From positions 62,001 to 126,000 of the forward strand of contig JALQPE010000787.1 of assembly GCA_030407315.1 (NCBI GenBank): a stretch of DNA of 64,000 bases, in the 5' to 3' direction. Positions 1-11,305 of this stretch are shown here, piece by piece. The DNA is from Asparagopsis taxiformis (taxonomy: Eukaryota; Rhodophyta; Florideophyceae; Bonnemaisoniales; Bonnemaisoniaceae). The translations under genes were made by a program, and so were the position numbers. Below the pieces are notes generated by a model. That model saw nothing but the letters and a program-made list of their open reading frames with translations, did no database searches and was not told the origin of the DNA. The stretch's first letter is position 1, and every line of letters begins with the position of its first letter.

Positions 1-2
1 AA

Positions 3-740
3 CTGGAGGGCATCGCTGCCGCGACGCTGCTCCGCGAATTGGCCGACTCTGAAAGCGTCCCCATGCGCATTCTGTTGTCGGAAGCGCTGGCGGAGTTTCC
101 GATCCGATCTAATGTGTGTCTCGCGATTCTTCACGACCTTTCGTCCGACGAGGAGGCCGTCGTGCGTCGCGCCGCTACAGACGCCCTGGCCGTGTATCAA
201 CGCAGCGGCATTGTTGTCAAGGCGCCCAGTGCCGTGCCGGTTGGGGCAGGCGTTGTAGCGGAGGATGAGGAAGCGCTCAAGGAGGTTTTGAATCGGTTGT
301 TCAAGGAGCCGGGGTTGCCGTTGCCGCCCGTGGATGACTTGCCGATTGACCAGGGAAATTTGGCCTGGATGAGGGATTTTGTTGCAGAACGCGTGGATAC
401 TATGGGTTCCGCCGCACTAGCGAGCCCGGATTTGGCGCGGTTGAAACAGCAAGCAACGGGTCGTGAAGAGGTGGTGAGGAGTAGTAAGGATGATTCGAAG
501 GGACTAGAGGTGCCGTTCTTTGAGGGTTTGAAATGGTCGGAGATGCATGGCTTGGTTGCGCTTGCAATGCTGCCGGCTGGGTATGAATTGTTTTCCATGA
601 TTGATGGATGTGACCTTCCGTTGAGATTTATCGGGCTTGGTTGGTTACTGACTGTTGGTGGATTGGTGGCGTATCCGCAGAGCGCTGGTTTGTGGAGATG
701 GATGAGAAAGTATCTGGATACTGGTGTGATCTCAACATGA
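3..740 (+). CDS. HEAT-repeat protein with C-terminal membrane segment, 5' part missing
   Basis: The reading frame is open from the window edge, so the start lies upstream and only about 245 C-terminal residues are visible. The first ~60 residues are paired amphipathic helices with the Ala/Leu/Asp pattern of HEAT or PBS-lyase-type repeats (for example EEAVVRRAATDALAVY). A charged linker follows, then two hydrophobic stretches near the end (around HGLVALAMLPAGYELF and FIGLGWLLTVGGLVAY), which suggest a hairpin or tail membrane anchor. The protein ends in a basic WRWMRKYL segment. HEAT repeats are protein-interaction scaffolds; nothing seen assigns a reaction or a compartment. Function is unknown; the repeat call is moderate and the membrane call is from hydropathy read by eye. 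Confidence 0.5.
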   Translation: MEGIAAATLLRELADSESVPMRILLSEALAEFPIRSNVCLAILHDLSSDEEAVVRRAATDALAVYQRSGIVVKAPSAVPVGAGVVAEDEEALKEVLNRLFKEPGLPLPPVDDLPIDQGNLAWMRDFVAERVDTMGSAALASPDLARLKQQATGREEVVRSSKDDSKGLEVPFFEGLKWSEMHGLVALAMLPAGYELFSMIDGCDLPLRFIGLGWLLTVGGLVAYPQSAGLWRWMRKYLDTGVIST

Positions 741-980
741 GGTGAAATGCTGGTCTGGTTTTGAATTGCTTGCATAGACGTCTTGAGGAATGCATCGCCC
801 TCGGTAGAATGAGAAATGAAATATTTTAGCTCTGGCATGACGCTTTTCGAGCTTGATCTGTGTTGAATAAATTGCGGATCCATGCCTGAAAGCGTCGATT
901 CAGACGAGGTGGCGAGTAATTCTCAAATGTCGGGTAAAGCTCCTCTCACTCTGGACCCTGACCGATCAAAAATTATCATC

Positions 981-1053
981 TGGATCTGCCGGGCTTCGAT
1001 CCCGGTACCTCTCGCATGCTAAGCGAGCACTCTACCAATTGAGCTACAGACCC
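981..1053 (-). tRNA. trnA-AGC: tRNA-Ala (anticodon AGC)
   Basis: On the minus strand a 73-base cloverleaf is complete: a 7-bp acceptor stem with the G3:U70 pair that defines alanine identity, a D arm, a CTCGC/GCGAG anticodon stem with loop TTAGCAT (anticodon AGC), a T arm and discriminator A. No intron and no encoded CCA. A T5 run just downstream (plus strand 970-974 read as A) fits an RNA polymerase III terminator. The gene is identical to the copy at 50808-50880. Confidence 0.96.
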
Positions 1054-4000
1054 TCACACGACTGAACGCCTGATGGGGCTATGGAATGAAACAAATTTAA
1101 AGGTATGAATCCCATGTTACCAACCACTAACCAAATACCTCCAGCAAAGCGGTGGTCGATAATCGTCTCTTTTTTATATTTTTAATGCTTGAAACGTTTA
1201 CAAAACCATCTCGTCAACGAATGTGAGCCAAGTTTCCGAGAAATTGTGAATGCATTCAGCGACCACGTGCAACTTGCACTGCCATGTATATCGCTTGTGT
1301 GTCTGTATTATTGTAAACTGCTCTCGTGCAAAATGTGTAACGCAACTTTCGATATGCAGACAAGTTACATGATCACCAACTGCCGAAGCAAATAGTAGAT
1401 GTGCTGAGAATAATGGTGATCGCGCAATTCCAGTTGAATGAAAAAGCGTGCGTCGTCTACACTAATATTTACACGTTTGTGGAACCGTCTACAATCGACG
1501 CAAGGAAAGTAGCAAATGTATTTGCAATGGCTCATTCGCAGAAAAGGCACCAATGCCTTTTTTCGGCGCTGACCAGCGTTCCATTGGGTTCTGTCTGCGA
1601 GCAGTCCGATTGCACAGCGCATCGCCTCGAGCAACGCACAACTATGTGAACCAAGGATGGAACATGGCTTTGAATCATGACATGTGGAGCATGTCACATG
1701 CTCGAACAAGTGCACAAATATGACAGCGAACATGCTGCTGAATGCAAGTCCATAACGTCGACACCATTGTCAAGTTTGCGGTGGATGGAAAACGTAGCGA
1801 ATGACGCGGCTGGTTACAGTGGGGTCGTCGCGCAAGACGAATGAGTCAGGCGAGGCGACTTGTCAACGGTGCGTACTCGCAGTAATCGCGGCACATAACC
1901 CATTAGCCTCGAGTGGTGCGATCGTCTGGCAAATGATGTTTGTTCGCGCAAGCGCCCTCGAAAGCAGTTCAGTGCAGTACTCAATATCGAGAAAATATTT
2001 ATCCGCTATTTTCAACGGTGATGTGTAGAAAATTAAGTCAGGAAAAATTTCGTGCTTCGCCCTGATCGATTCGGTACCGGACGTGCCGCCGACAGCCGGC
2101 CGGCGCATATGTGCACCCATGCCATGTGACACGTTTTATCCACGTGTACAAAAACAAGTGTATCCAACTGCAATGGCCTGCTGCCTTCTTCCGCTCCATT
2201 ATTTTGTTACCCTTATTGTATCCGGGTGCACGCAATCCTTGCCGTCGCCGCCGATTCATTGTTGGTGAGAATAGGCACCCCTTAGCATGTCAACCTGCCG
2301 TTGGTCTCTTCTTCTGCCCAACCGTTGTTTGCCAATCTCGTTGATAGCAGACATCAAGCAATTGTGAATACGTCAGCATGTATACAACTGCACTTATTGA
2401 TCGAGTCCGAGCCGGTTGGTTTGGTTTCGCGAGAGAAACGCGCGCTTCGATTTTGTCATTCCACGCTCAATGTTGACGATATTGTTCCTAGCGCGTTGGA
2501 CAACAAAGACAATGGAGCAGGCGTTTCTAGCACCACATTGAGGTAGTCTGGGCGGATTCAACTCTTTTCTTGATCTCATGATTTCTAGTAACCGAAGTGC
2601 AGAGAAACTGTGCGTGTCACATACGACGGTCAGAATTGTGCACGTTGTGCTCAATACCTTACTAGATATATTGCACCATGATATATACGGGTAGAGGACA
2701 GCATGAGGCCGTCAGCGTTGCTGCAGATTTGCAGCAGTAATCGGCTGAAACAACTGATAGCTGATTCGGTTGTGATCTTCTAGCACTGTTACTCGAGTCG
2801 AATCGGATAGAGGAGGAAGCAACCTTGTTGGCGAAAGCCTTATCAGCTGGAAGAGGGCGGGCTGAGTGAGTTGCTGATAACAAATCATGATTAGAACTGT
2901 GCGCGTAATGAGAAGCGACACTCAAGTAGATGCTTCAAATGGAATACCAAGGTGCTTTAATAGTGGACGGTGGGGAAAGAGCACTAGGTTGAGAAGGTTT
3001 TGCGACGAAAAGGGTGGATATGCTACGAGATGATGAGGTGCGGAGGGGACCGTGTTCTCATGGAGGGGGCGCAGCCCAAACTGCCAAGACCGGGAATCTG
3101 GTACAATTGAGCGCCCCGTCCTCTTCCTTGGTAACAATCGAGCAACGGAATGACAGTGGATTTCAACGGATTCAGGAGGGGCGGCGCTGAAAGCATACGA
3201 TTGGTTCCTCCTGAGATGGAGAAAATTGAAAATAAAGAAATTACGGAGCGTCCTTACAGTGCGACTAACACCAGTACAAAAAGCGGTGAGGATCGAGTGC
3301 AGTCCAGTTTTCGTTGGATTTTTTGATACCAGCGGCGGGGTGCTTTTGAAATTATTAAAATCTATCTGCATCTCCGCTCACTGGATAGTGCTCGAGTGTG
3401 AAAGCTTACGTGAGAGGCACATTTAAACGAATCCTCTGGCACATCTGACAGCGTCATCCGAAATTGCAGAGAATGCGACTGCACGCCTTCCTTGTACCCG
3501 CTCCGCACGGTATGATCCGTTCCAATTTGAAAATATACGCCACGTCAGCATGCCTCGGCATTATATTGTTACGCATCTCCGCGCCCAATTTTGCGGCACA
3601 TGCGTTTCTTGCGCGTCATATGTAATCACCATGCTCTGCTCCACAATGCGGCGCCGGCGGCATGTCGCCGATGCTGTCAATGCAGCACATCTTCTCGCGC
3701 TGCAAGCTGCTGACACGGAAATCATTGTTTCCCACCGCGCTGCACTCGCTGTCAGAGCAAGGCTGGGACAGCGTTGCGTTGCTTTCAAATCACTCCATGT
3801 CGTCTCGCGCGTATCTATCCATCCTGTTCGGACTGTCACCTTCAATTGACTCGGATGAGATAAACACGTTCCATGCATGCAGGATTGCGTTGGGTGCACC
3901 CCTTTGCTCAACAAGACGAGCCTCCTGTAGATGCACGTGCCTCATAGTACCATCTCAGGTTAAAGCAACTAGCGGCAGCAACAAGTTGACAAACAGTTTG

Positions 4001-5182
4001 GCAAACTTGTGACTGTTGCACCGCCGCATTGATCTGACAGCTCCGAAGAGGCTCAGCTAGAATAAACGGAAAAATTTTAAGAAAACAATGTTAAAGATAT
4101 TACAGACAAGATTTTGTAGAGATGAGGCGGCTCATTGAAGCCGTTGGTCTACCAATGAGAGTCGTGCACTCCATGCGCGAGTGCGACACGCTCCGTCGCC
4201 AAGACCCAACGGATTGTGCATGCGCGCGACACGCAGTCGGCACGCACGCATCTAGCGCGCTCGGAGCGGCAGCCAAGCAATCCGCATCGGCGTACGTTTC
4301 ATGCGCGCACGACACTACTGACGGCCGACATGAACGGCGAGCATGCGCAAGCCATGGATCGACACGGGCAGTCTCGACGAGCCCGAATGCGGCATCGCAA
4401 TGGGGCATATCCGTCTACAGGGCAGAGTGTCAGGTACACACAGTAGTGTCGGTTGATGGGCGCCGGATGGCAGGCGGTCTAATTGCGGTGGGTCGGTCGG
4501 TCGAGCGGACGTGTAAGAGCACAATGCGCTGGACGAGCAAGGCAGGCGGATATGTTAGCTGGCGTTGCGTCCACTAGCGTCCACGTCCATCAATGTATGA
4601 TATGTGGACATGACTGGCCAATGGCGACGACGGGCGTGGCGAGCGGCATGGACTGCCATCACGCGTGAAACATGAGATACGGGAAGGACAAGTATCAGAG
4701 CAAGTGACCAATGAGAAGCGCCGAGATGTCCTGGGCGAGATATGGGATCCACGACACATCCAATCGAGTTTGGACATGGATTGTCATGACGGCCGCAAAA
4801 TCGATCTGTCGGCTGCATTCGAGCGTTTGCAGTGCACTCCTTCCAATCGTTGCCATTTTATTGGACGTCATGCCGTGTTATTCTCGCGGTCATACGCGTC
4901 CTCTTCAATATTCGGCGTTTCGCGGCGTGGCGAGCTTTGCTGACGTACAGCGTTTTCATATTTTCATGTGAAACAGTTGCTTTTTCAAAGAGAATTCCAT
5001 GTGCGCTGTTTGTAAGTTTCTCGCACTCTAGGTTTCTCCGTGTGTAATCCATCATATCAGTAGAGGGCACCCGCGCTACGTGTTTTTTCTCTGCCAAAAA
5101 AAAACACCTGGCAATACATTATAAATCGCACAACAAATTGTTACATTGCTGGAAAAATTCCTTACAAGCACGCCATCTTTCC
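1054..5182. other. 4.1-kb gene-poor spacer
   Basis: Only short, overlapping, frame-inconsistent ORFs occur here (none above ~150 codons), with no recognisable domain, no convincing splice structure and no obvious long repeat. I see no gene that I can support. Confidence 0.5.
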
Positions 5183-5190
5183 TATATAAA
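5183..5190 (+). promoter_or_regulatory. TATA box of the zinc-finger gene
   Basis: A perfect TATATAAA lies 33 bp upstream of the ATG at 5223, in an otherwise pyrimidine- and A-rich leader. If it is the core promoter the 5' untranslated region would be only a few bases long, or translation would begin at the next in-frame ATG at 5313. It is the clearest core-promoter match in the window. Confidence 0.5.
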
Positions 5191-5222
5191 CATTCTCTCA
5201 ACACTTCTCTCCACCGCACCCC

Positions 5223-6008
5223 ATGCCATCCAACGTGCTCTCATCAACCAAGACCACATCCAACGCAACGACAACGACAACACAACACACAATTGCATCC
5301 ACACGCTCGAATATGGTTCGCGAAATCCCGCATGTCGTCACCACCAACAAAGTCAGTATCGACTTTCTGCTCAACACGCCCAATTCATCGTTTGATTGCA
5401 AGAAAATCGCCGAATGCCTGCCGGCGCACGACAAGAGTGGCGGCGTCGATCGTCTGCTGACAGCAGCGTCGCTGTTGGGCAGTGCGAATCAATCGCGCAC
5501 CACGACCGGATCCAGTGACATGTCGTCCAATTCGCACTCCAACACGCCGTATCAGTCGCTCAAGCCGGTGCGCGACAGTCGCGAGGTCGTGCAGTCGGTC
5601 AAGACAAAGAGGAGGAAGCGTCAGAATATTCAGTGCGAACTGTGCGGCCGCATGTTTGGCGACTCGAGTTCGGCGCGTAAACACCATCGCGTTGTTCACC
5701 TCAAGATCAAGGAATTCAAGTGCGAGGAGTGCGGCAAAACTTTTGCGGAAAAGAGCAATCGATCCAAGCATTACATTGCAGCGCATTTGAATCAGAGGAG
5801 TCATCCGTGCCCCGATTGCAACAAGGTGTTCAACTTTACGGATGGACTGCGACGTCACCGGAATAACGTGCATCTCGGGCTACGTCCTTATCCGTGCGAG
5901 GATTGCAAGACTTCGTATAAGCAAAAAACGCACTTGCTGAAACACAGACAGTCTGTGCACGGTATTCCAATCCCGTCCAAGAAGAACAACAACTCTGCTA
6001 ACTTGTAA
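5223..6008 (+). CDS. C2H2 zinc-finger protein with four fingers
   Basis: The 261-residue protein has a Ser/Thr/Asn-rich N-terminal half, a basic patch (KTKRRKR, around residue 130) that could be a nuclear localisation signal, and four consecutive C-x2-C-x12-H-x4-H fingers in the C-terminal half (beginning CELCGRMF, CEECGKTF, CPDCNKVF and CEDCKTSY). The short linkers fit a sequence-specific DNA-binding array; finger 4 keeps its ligands although it is less typical between them. The likely role is nuclear transcription regulation; the target is unknown. The start at 5223 is the first ATG after the TATA box; 5313 is a possible alternative. Single exon. Confidence 0.85.
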   Translation: MPSNVLSSTKTTSNATTTTTQHTIASTRSNMVREIPHVVTTNKVSIDFLLNTPNSSFDCKKIAECLPAHDKSGGVDRLLTAASLLGSANQSRTTTGSSDMSSNSHSNTPYQSLKPVRDSREVVQSVKTKRRKRQNIQCELCGRMFGDSSSARKHHRVVHLKIKEFKCEECGKTFAEKSNRSKHYIAAHLNQRSHPCPDCNKVFNFTDGLRRHRNNVHLGLRPYPCEDCKTSYKQKTHLLKHRQSVHGIPIPSKKNNNSANL

Positions 6009-8332
6009 CATGTATCTAGTTGTATGTGTAGTGTATTTGACGTGGATATAGCAATGGTAGGCGGCGATGAAAAATAACGATAAAGGCTGGAAACCATTCT
6101 TATGCTCGCAACTGAGAGTTGGATAGGGAGTAGACGTGTGCAGGGGGAGAGCGTATGCGGTGGTGTTGGCATGACTGTGGACGAAGCGGAGAATAGAAAA
6201 GGCGTCGAAAAGTTTCGGGAGGAGAAGAGTGCGAGTTGTGTATACCGAGGGGGGCGTGGTAGGCGCTGATTGGAGGTCGCAATGTTCATCGCGTGTTGCC
6301 TTGTTTCTACACCGCAAAAGGGCGGTACGTGTGTGGCGCGTGCGGATGGGCAACTGCATGGTGGGGAGCCATTGGGCGGGAGCCAAGTGGCGTGTGTAGA
6401 AATATTATAGCCGCCGTGTCATTTCTCTGCGCATGGCACAATGTGATGAAACGAGAGACTGGAATGTTCAAATCTGTGCTGTAAGGAGGAAAATATTTCG
6501 GACAGCAATCAACGTGCTGTCCTCAAATCTTCTTCTCTCACGGCATTTTCTCCACATCGGAGAAATTGATAGCCGCAGTAAGGCCACGGACACGGCGCCC
6601 GAATCGCGCTGCGTCCCAAGTGTTTCCACCGCTGTCGATTGTATATTCTGCGGCCATGGATGTGCAGGCTATGGAGAGAAGATCGGCGTAATCATGCGGC
6701 ACCGCACCGCACGGCACCAGTGTCGAGCCCACCTGCCATCACATGCGTTGTGTAAGTATTTTGCATCCATCCATCCATTATGACATCATATCTGACATCA
6801 TGACCGCGCGCACCCACCGGCACACGCCTTTTCTACAGCGCGCGTTTATTTTTCGCTTCCGCATCAACAAGGCAGCTCACCCGCCGTAGATTTCATTCAC
6901 GATCACGCCAGCAACGCACTCTGCATTGCGATCAATCCATCATGGCTCCATGAGGCATCCCATACGCAACCAACCAGACGCTCCGCTATTAACGCACGTG
7001 ACGCTTGGTCTCTCTTATCATACTCTACTGCATGGTCACCACAGCTGTCCCGCAACCATGCATTGCTCGCTTTCTTCCTCCCCAACATCCTCGTCAGCAC
7101 CGCAGTATGACGCAGCTACGTCTCGTCGTCGATGCCGCACGTCCGTCTACTCTGCTATTATTCATTACACGTCATGCTCTCCACACCTATCGCAGCCGCC
7201 AGCCCATGCTTCACACCTATCCATGCCAGCAACGCTCTCTGCTTGCCCGACTTGCTGGAAACTTGATCCTTCCCTCCACAAAATCACCGCGACCAGCAAT
7301 AATTAAGTCACCGCCCTCGTCTCCCGCCCGACCCGTTTTCCATGTCCAGCTGTTGCGTGCAAAAATTACCATCGGCACGCGCGTCTCTTTGACAATGAAG
7401 AAACATGCAACCAAACAGCTGTCAGTTGTACGCTCCGTCGCCATGCTGGCCTCTCTTAGATGAGACACCCGCTCATTCGCATTCGATACAATGCACGCAC
7501 AATCTGCCGACCGACAATGACAATCTGTATTTCCAGCACTGACCCAGCGTGTAATCCAACTGATAGCCTGCCGTCTTTCTCACAGCGCGACCCCGCATGC
7601 ATCGAGCTATCAACTTGCGTCCGTCCTGCGTTATCGTCCATACACACGCAACACAAGACGCCGTGTGTGCCGCGAGACTGCAATGAATGGATACAGGGTA
7701 GAAAATAACGCTGTTCAATCAGCTTGCCCATTATGGTATGGTGTGCATGTATCGCTGCAACAGCAACGTTTCCGTGCAATCATGTCCCTGTGCAGCTTCC
7801 TCTTCATGATGCCAGAAACTTGCTCATTGCTGCGACATCACCAGATGCCTATGTATTTTTTCCAATATGTTAATCTGGTGCTCACCACATGTTTGTTTGT
7901 TATTACGCCATCCACCTTTTCATTCATCATCGATTGCAATGACACGTGGAACAGCGTGGCACAATCGAGTCGCAATTACAAATTACAATCGCAGCTGAGA
8001 ACAAATTGATGACCTGCCAATTGTAGTGGACGTCGGCCGGCGCTAAAATTTTGAAATTGTGATGCCAACACCCAATAAACGGCCGTTCTTTTTCGAAATT
8101 CACTGATGGCATCCCTGCACTGCCTCGCTTGAGGTTGGCAGTAGCAGAAATTTGAGCCGTAAACAACACATCATTTACTGTTACGCGACGTTCTAGAAGC
8201 GTAGCGCAACCAGTCGTGTCGTCCTCTATCCACCGTAAGTGACGCCAAACATCGCGACCGCCGCTCATTCCCGCGTGCAATCGTCCCGCACCAGCAGTTC
8301 ATCCCATTACTCTGCGTGCAAACTCCTGCGTC
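6009..8332. other. 2.3-kb spacer between zinc-finger gene and Miro
   Basis: Short ORFs on both strands, none with a domain or a long consistent frame. A brief TCCATCCATCC simple repeat lies near 6768. Nothing else is supported. Confidence 0.45.
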
Positions 8333-10337
8333 ATGAAAGATTCCGTGCGTATAGTCGTCGTCGGCGATGGTAAGTCTGCACAATTTCCGATCCGTCCAAT
8401 CACTCTATCGCATTACCGTCCTAACCGTTGTCCATCGCATTTGCTATGATCGCGCAGAAAAGGTCGGCAAGACCTCCATCATCGAAGTGCTCATCACCGA
8501 AAACTTTGAAGAGGACGTGCAACCCGTGCTGCCCGTATTAGTCGTGCCCAAGGAAGTCACCCCAGAACGCGTGCATGTCTCCATCGTCGATACGCCCGGC
8601 GATCCCGCGCAGGCCGCCAAAGTTGACGAGGAGCTCGCAAGCGCCGATGTTGTTGTGCTCGTGTACAGTGTGAACAGCATGGAGGCAACTGAGCGCGTGC
8701 CGACGTTTTGGCTGCCCAAGTTCCGCGCCATGAAGCTCAATGTGCCAATCATTCTCGTCGGAAACAAGATCGACACGCGTGGCGGCATTGCAGATCCCGG
8801 TGCGTCGGCCAAGATGGAGGCCTTCATTAAGCCTATTATGGACAATTTCCGCGAAGTTGATGTGTGCATCGAGTGCTCGGCTAAAACGGTTTCCAACATA
8901 TCGGAGGTGTTTTATTTTGCGCAAAAGGCAGTGCTGCATCCGACCGGCCCGCTGTACAATGTGGATACGCATTCGCTCAAGCCGCCGGCCGCTGCAGCTT
9001 TGCGCAGGATCTTCAAGATATGCGATAAGGACGGCGATGGTGGGCTCAATGATCAGGAATTGAACGACTTTCAGTTCACTTGCTTCAATGTGCACTTGCA
9101 GCCGAAGGAGTTGGAAGGTGTGAAGAAGGTGGTGCAGGACAGTCGACCGAACGGGGGGCTGAATGCGGACGGGTCGCTTTCAGTCGAGGGATTCATCTTT
9201 CTGCACACGCTGTTTGTGCAGAAAGGGCGATTGGAGACAACATGGATTGTGCTGCGCAAATTTGGGTACGATGATGAAATGCGTCTGACGATTAGTGACA
9301 GTGACAAGCTGAAAGTTGCCGATGATCAAAGTGTAGAGCTTTCGGCGCAGGGCAAGAAGTTTGTGAGCGATTTGTTCGCGGCGGCGGATAAGGACGCGGA
9401 TGGGCTGCTATCAGCTGAGGAATTGAAGGGGTTGTTTGCAGACTGTCCGGACGGGGCGTTCCGAAGCGGAGAGGGCGTGCTCGGGGAGAGATTAGTCAAG
9501 GATGGGGAGCGAGAGGGATTTTTGACATTGGATGCATTTATGGCGAGATGGGCTATGTATGTGATGGATGGGGTGGACGATGCCATGGTGACATTGCTGT
9601 ATCTCGGGTATACGGAGGTGATTGGCACGGCATTGAAGGTATGTAAGTCGCGGAAACGTGACCGATATTCACGAACGGTGAGTCGAGAAGTACTGCAAGT
9701 TGCGGTGGTCGGTAGCGACGGCGTGTTGAAAACCAATGTTGTGCGCGGACTGGTGGGCCTGAAAACAAGTGAGAGTGATATGGCGCATGTATGTTCGGCG
9801 GCACAACTGGCCATTTCGGACGGATCGGAAAGTCGCACACTTGTACTACGACATATAGGGTACGCGTCGGATGGAAAGCTGCCGTTTACGAGGAGCGGAG
9901 TCGAGCAAATGGATGTGATCTGCGTGGTGTTTGATGCGCGATTGGAGGAGACGTTTGCTCATGCGAGACGAATCATCGAAAGTGTGGACGAGATGAAGGT
10001 GAAAGTACCGATTGTGCTCGTGGCGGCGGTTGGCGATGAGCAAGGATCGGAGGTGCTCGCGCAGGCTGACGCGCTGTGTTTGGAACGCGGCATTCCAACG
10101 GCGGTGCGCGTGTCGACTGAGGAGGGCGAGTATGGCAACTTGTACGAGGACCTGCTCGGTGTCGCGCTCTACCCGCAAGTCGCGTGCCCCGATTACTATG
10201 ACAGTGCGTCGCGAACGAGCGCGTCAGCACACGCCGCTCTGAAGATTGTCATTGGCACCGCCGCGCTCGCTGTTGTCGCTTACGGTGCCAAGCGAGCTTA
10301 CGACTATTATTCCAAACACGCGTCTAAAGCGAGTTGA
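8333..10337 (+). CDS. MIRO: Miro, mitochondrial Rho GTPase (two exons)
   Basis: Exon 1 is 8333-8369 and exon 2 is 8458-10337; the 88-bp intron has GTAAGT and CGCAG ends and a CTAAC branch-point match. Splicing restores the P-loop GDEKVGKT at residues 11-18, which strongly supports this structure; the 638-residue length is normal for Miro. Order: N-terminal GTPase (G1, DTPGD, NKID), an EF-hand DKDGDGGLNDQE at ~202, a second EF-hand DKDADGLLSAEE at ~323, a C-terminal GTPase-like domain from ~425 with a degenerate P-loop (GSDGVLKTN lacks GK[S/T]), and a tail anchor IVIGTAALAVVAYGA before a basic end. Miro sits in the outer mitochondrial membrane and controls mitochondrial movement and contacts with calcium input. 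The dead second GTPase site is a direct observation. Confidence 0.95.
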
Positions 10338-10450
10338 TACGGTACTGCGGCGCGTATTCCTAGGTAAACTTGATTGGTTGTTTTATCGCATTTATAACTA
10401 GACGCATCCCCCGCATCCATCGATCATCACTGCCCTCACACGATCACGAC

Positions 10451-11305
10451 ATGCATTTCACTCAGCTTTCCACCTGCACCACCCCGCTATGCGACTCGCT
10501 CGGTCTCTTCATCACCTTTCTTCAACTCGCCCAGTTTGTCCCCCAGCACTATGAAATGGCCGTCGATCGCTCCGCAGTCGGCGTCTCCCCCTGGCTACTC
10601 TTCTTCTCCAGTCTCTACACCTATCTCGCCGCTCTCGACACCCTCCTCCTCGCCCTCCCAACCCTCTCCTGTTCCCAAACCACGTTCCGCTGCTTCATGG
10701 CCCAGCAGCCGCTCATTCAGATGACCGGCTCGGCGCTGCTCTCCATCACCATGTGGTACTGGTATCTCAAATTCCATCACGACGCCACCCAAATCACCGA
10801 CCCCGCCGAACGCCGTCTCTCCAATAGCTTCTTCTACACAGCCCTGTCCGCCCAGGCCTTCTACGACGCTTTTGTCGCCATCTCCATCGCTTCCGCCCTC
10901 CTCGCCGCAGCCCTCAGCCTCCGCTTCGGACTCCAGAGCTCCGTCGTGCTCCAATTCGCGTACGCATGCGGCTCCATTTCAGCCGTGCTCAACGCTCTCA
11001 TGTGGCTCCCACAGATCGTTGTCACCGCCCAGTACGGCCATAAAGGCGCGCTTAGTCTCCCGTGGGTCGCCGCCTCCCTCGTCATGGATATCGCATACAC
11101 CCTCTATCTCGCCGCCCTTGGAACACATTGGTCCGTCTGGATTAATAACGTCCCCGATGGCGTGCAAACGGCGATTCTACTTGTGATGCTTGTGTACTTC
11201 GAATCCAGGGATGAGAGAGATGGTGTCGATGATTATGGACATCCTATTCATGATTTGGAAGACGCGCCGCGCGAGGATGAGAATACTGTGTTGTTGAAGG
11301 GATAG
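10451..11305 (+). CDS. PQ-loop (cystinosin/SWEET-like) membrane transporter
   Basis: The 284-residue protein has about seven hydrophobic segments and two PQ-loop motifs: QLAQFVPQ near residue 26-33 and NALMWLPQ near residue 180, each followed by a polar loop and another helix. This is the PQ-loop superfamily, which includes cystinosin and lysosomal or vacuolar amino-acid exporters. The acidic cytosolic tail ends near LLKG, with a dileucine that could act as a vacuolar sorting signal. The start is the first ATG in the frame (10451); the frame is open upstream only through non-ATG codons. It lies 113 bp after Miro in the same direction. Substrate unknown. Confidence 0.8.
   Translation: MHFTQLSTCTTPLCDSLGLFITFLQLAQFVPQHYEMAVDRSAVGVSPWLLFFSSLYTYLAALDTLLLALPTLSCSQTTFRCFMAQQPLIQMTGSALLSITMWYWYLKFHHDATQITDPAERRLSNSFFYTALSAQAFYDAFVAISIASALLAAALSLRFGLQSSVVLQFAYACGSISAVLNALMWLPQIVVTAQYGHKGALSLPWVAASLVMDIAYTLYLAALGTHWSVWINNVPDGVQTAILLVMLVYFESRDERDGVDDYGHPIHDLEDAPREDENTVLLKG

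Noticed and set aside
2922..3371. 149-codon minus ORF in the 4-kb spacer
   Set aside because: No recognisable motif and no supporting start context.
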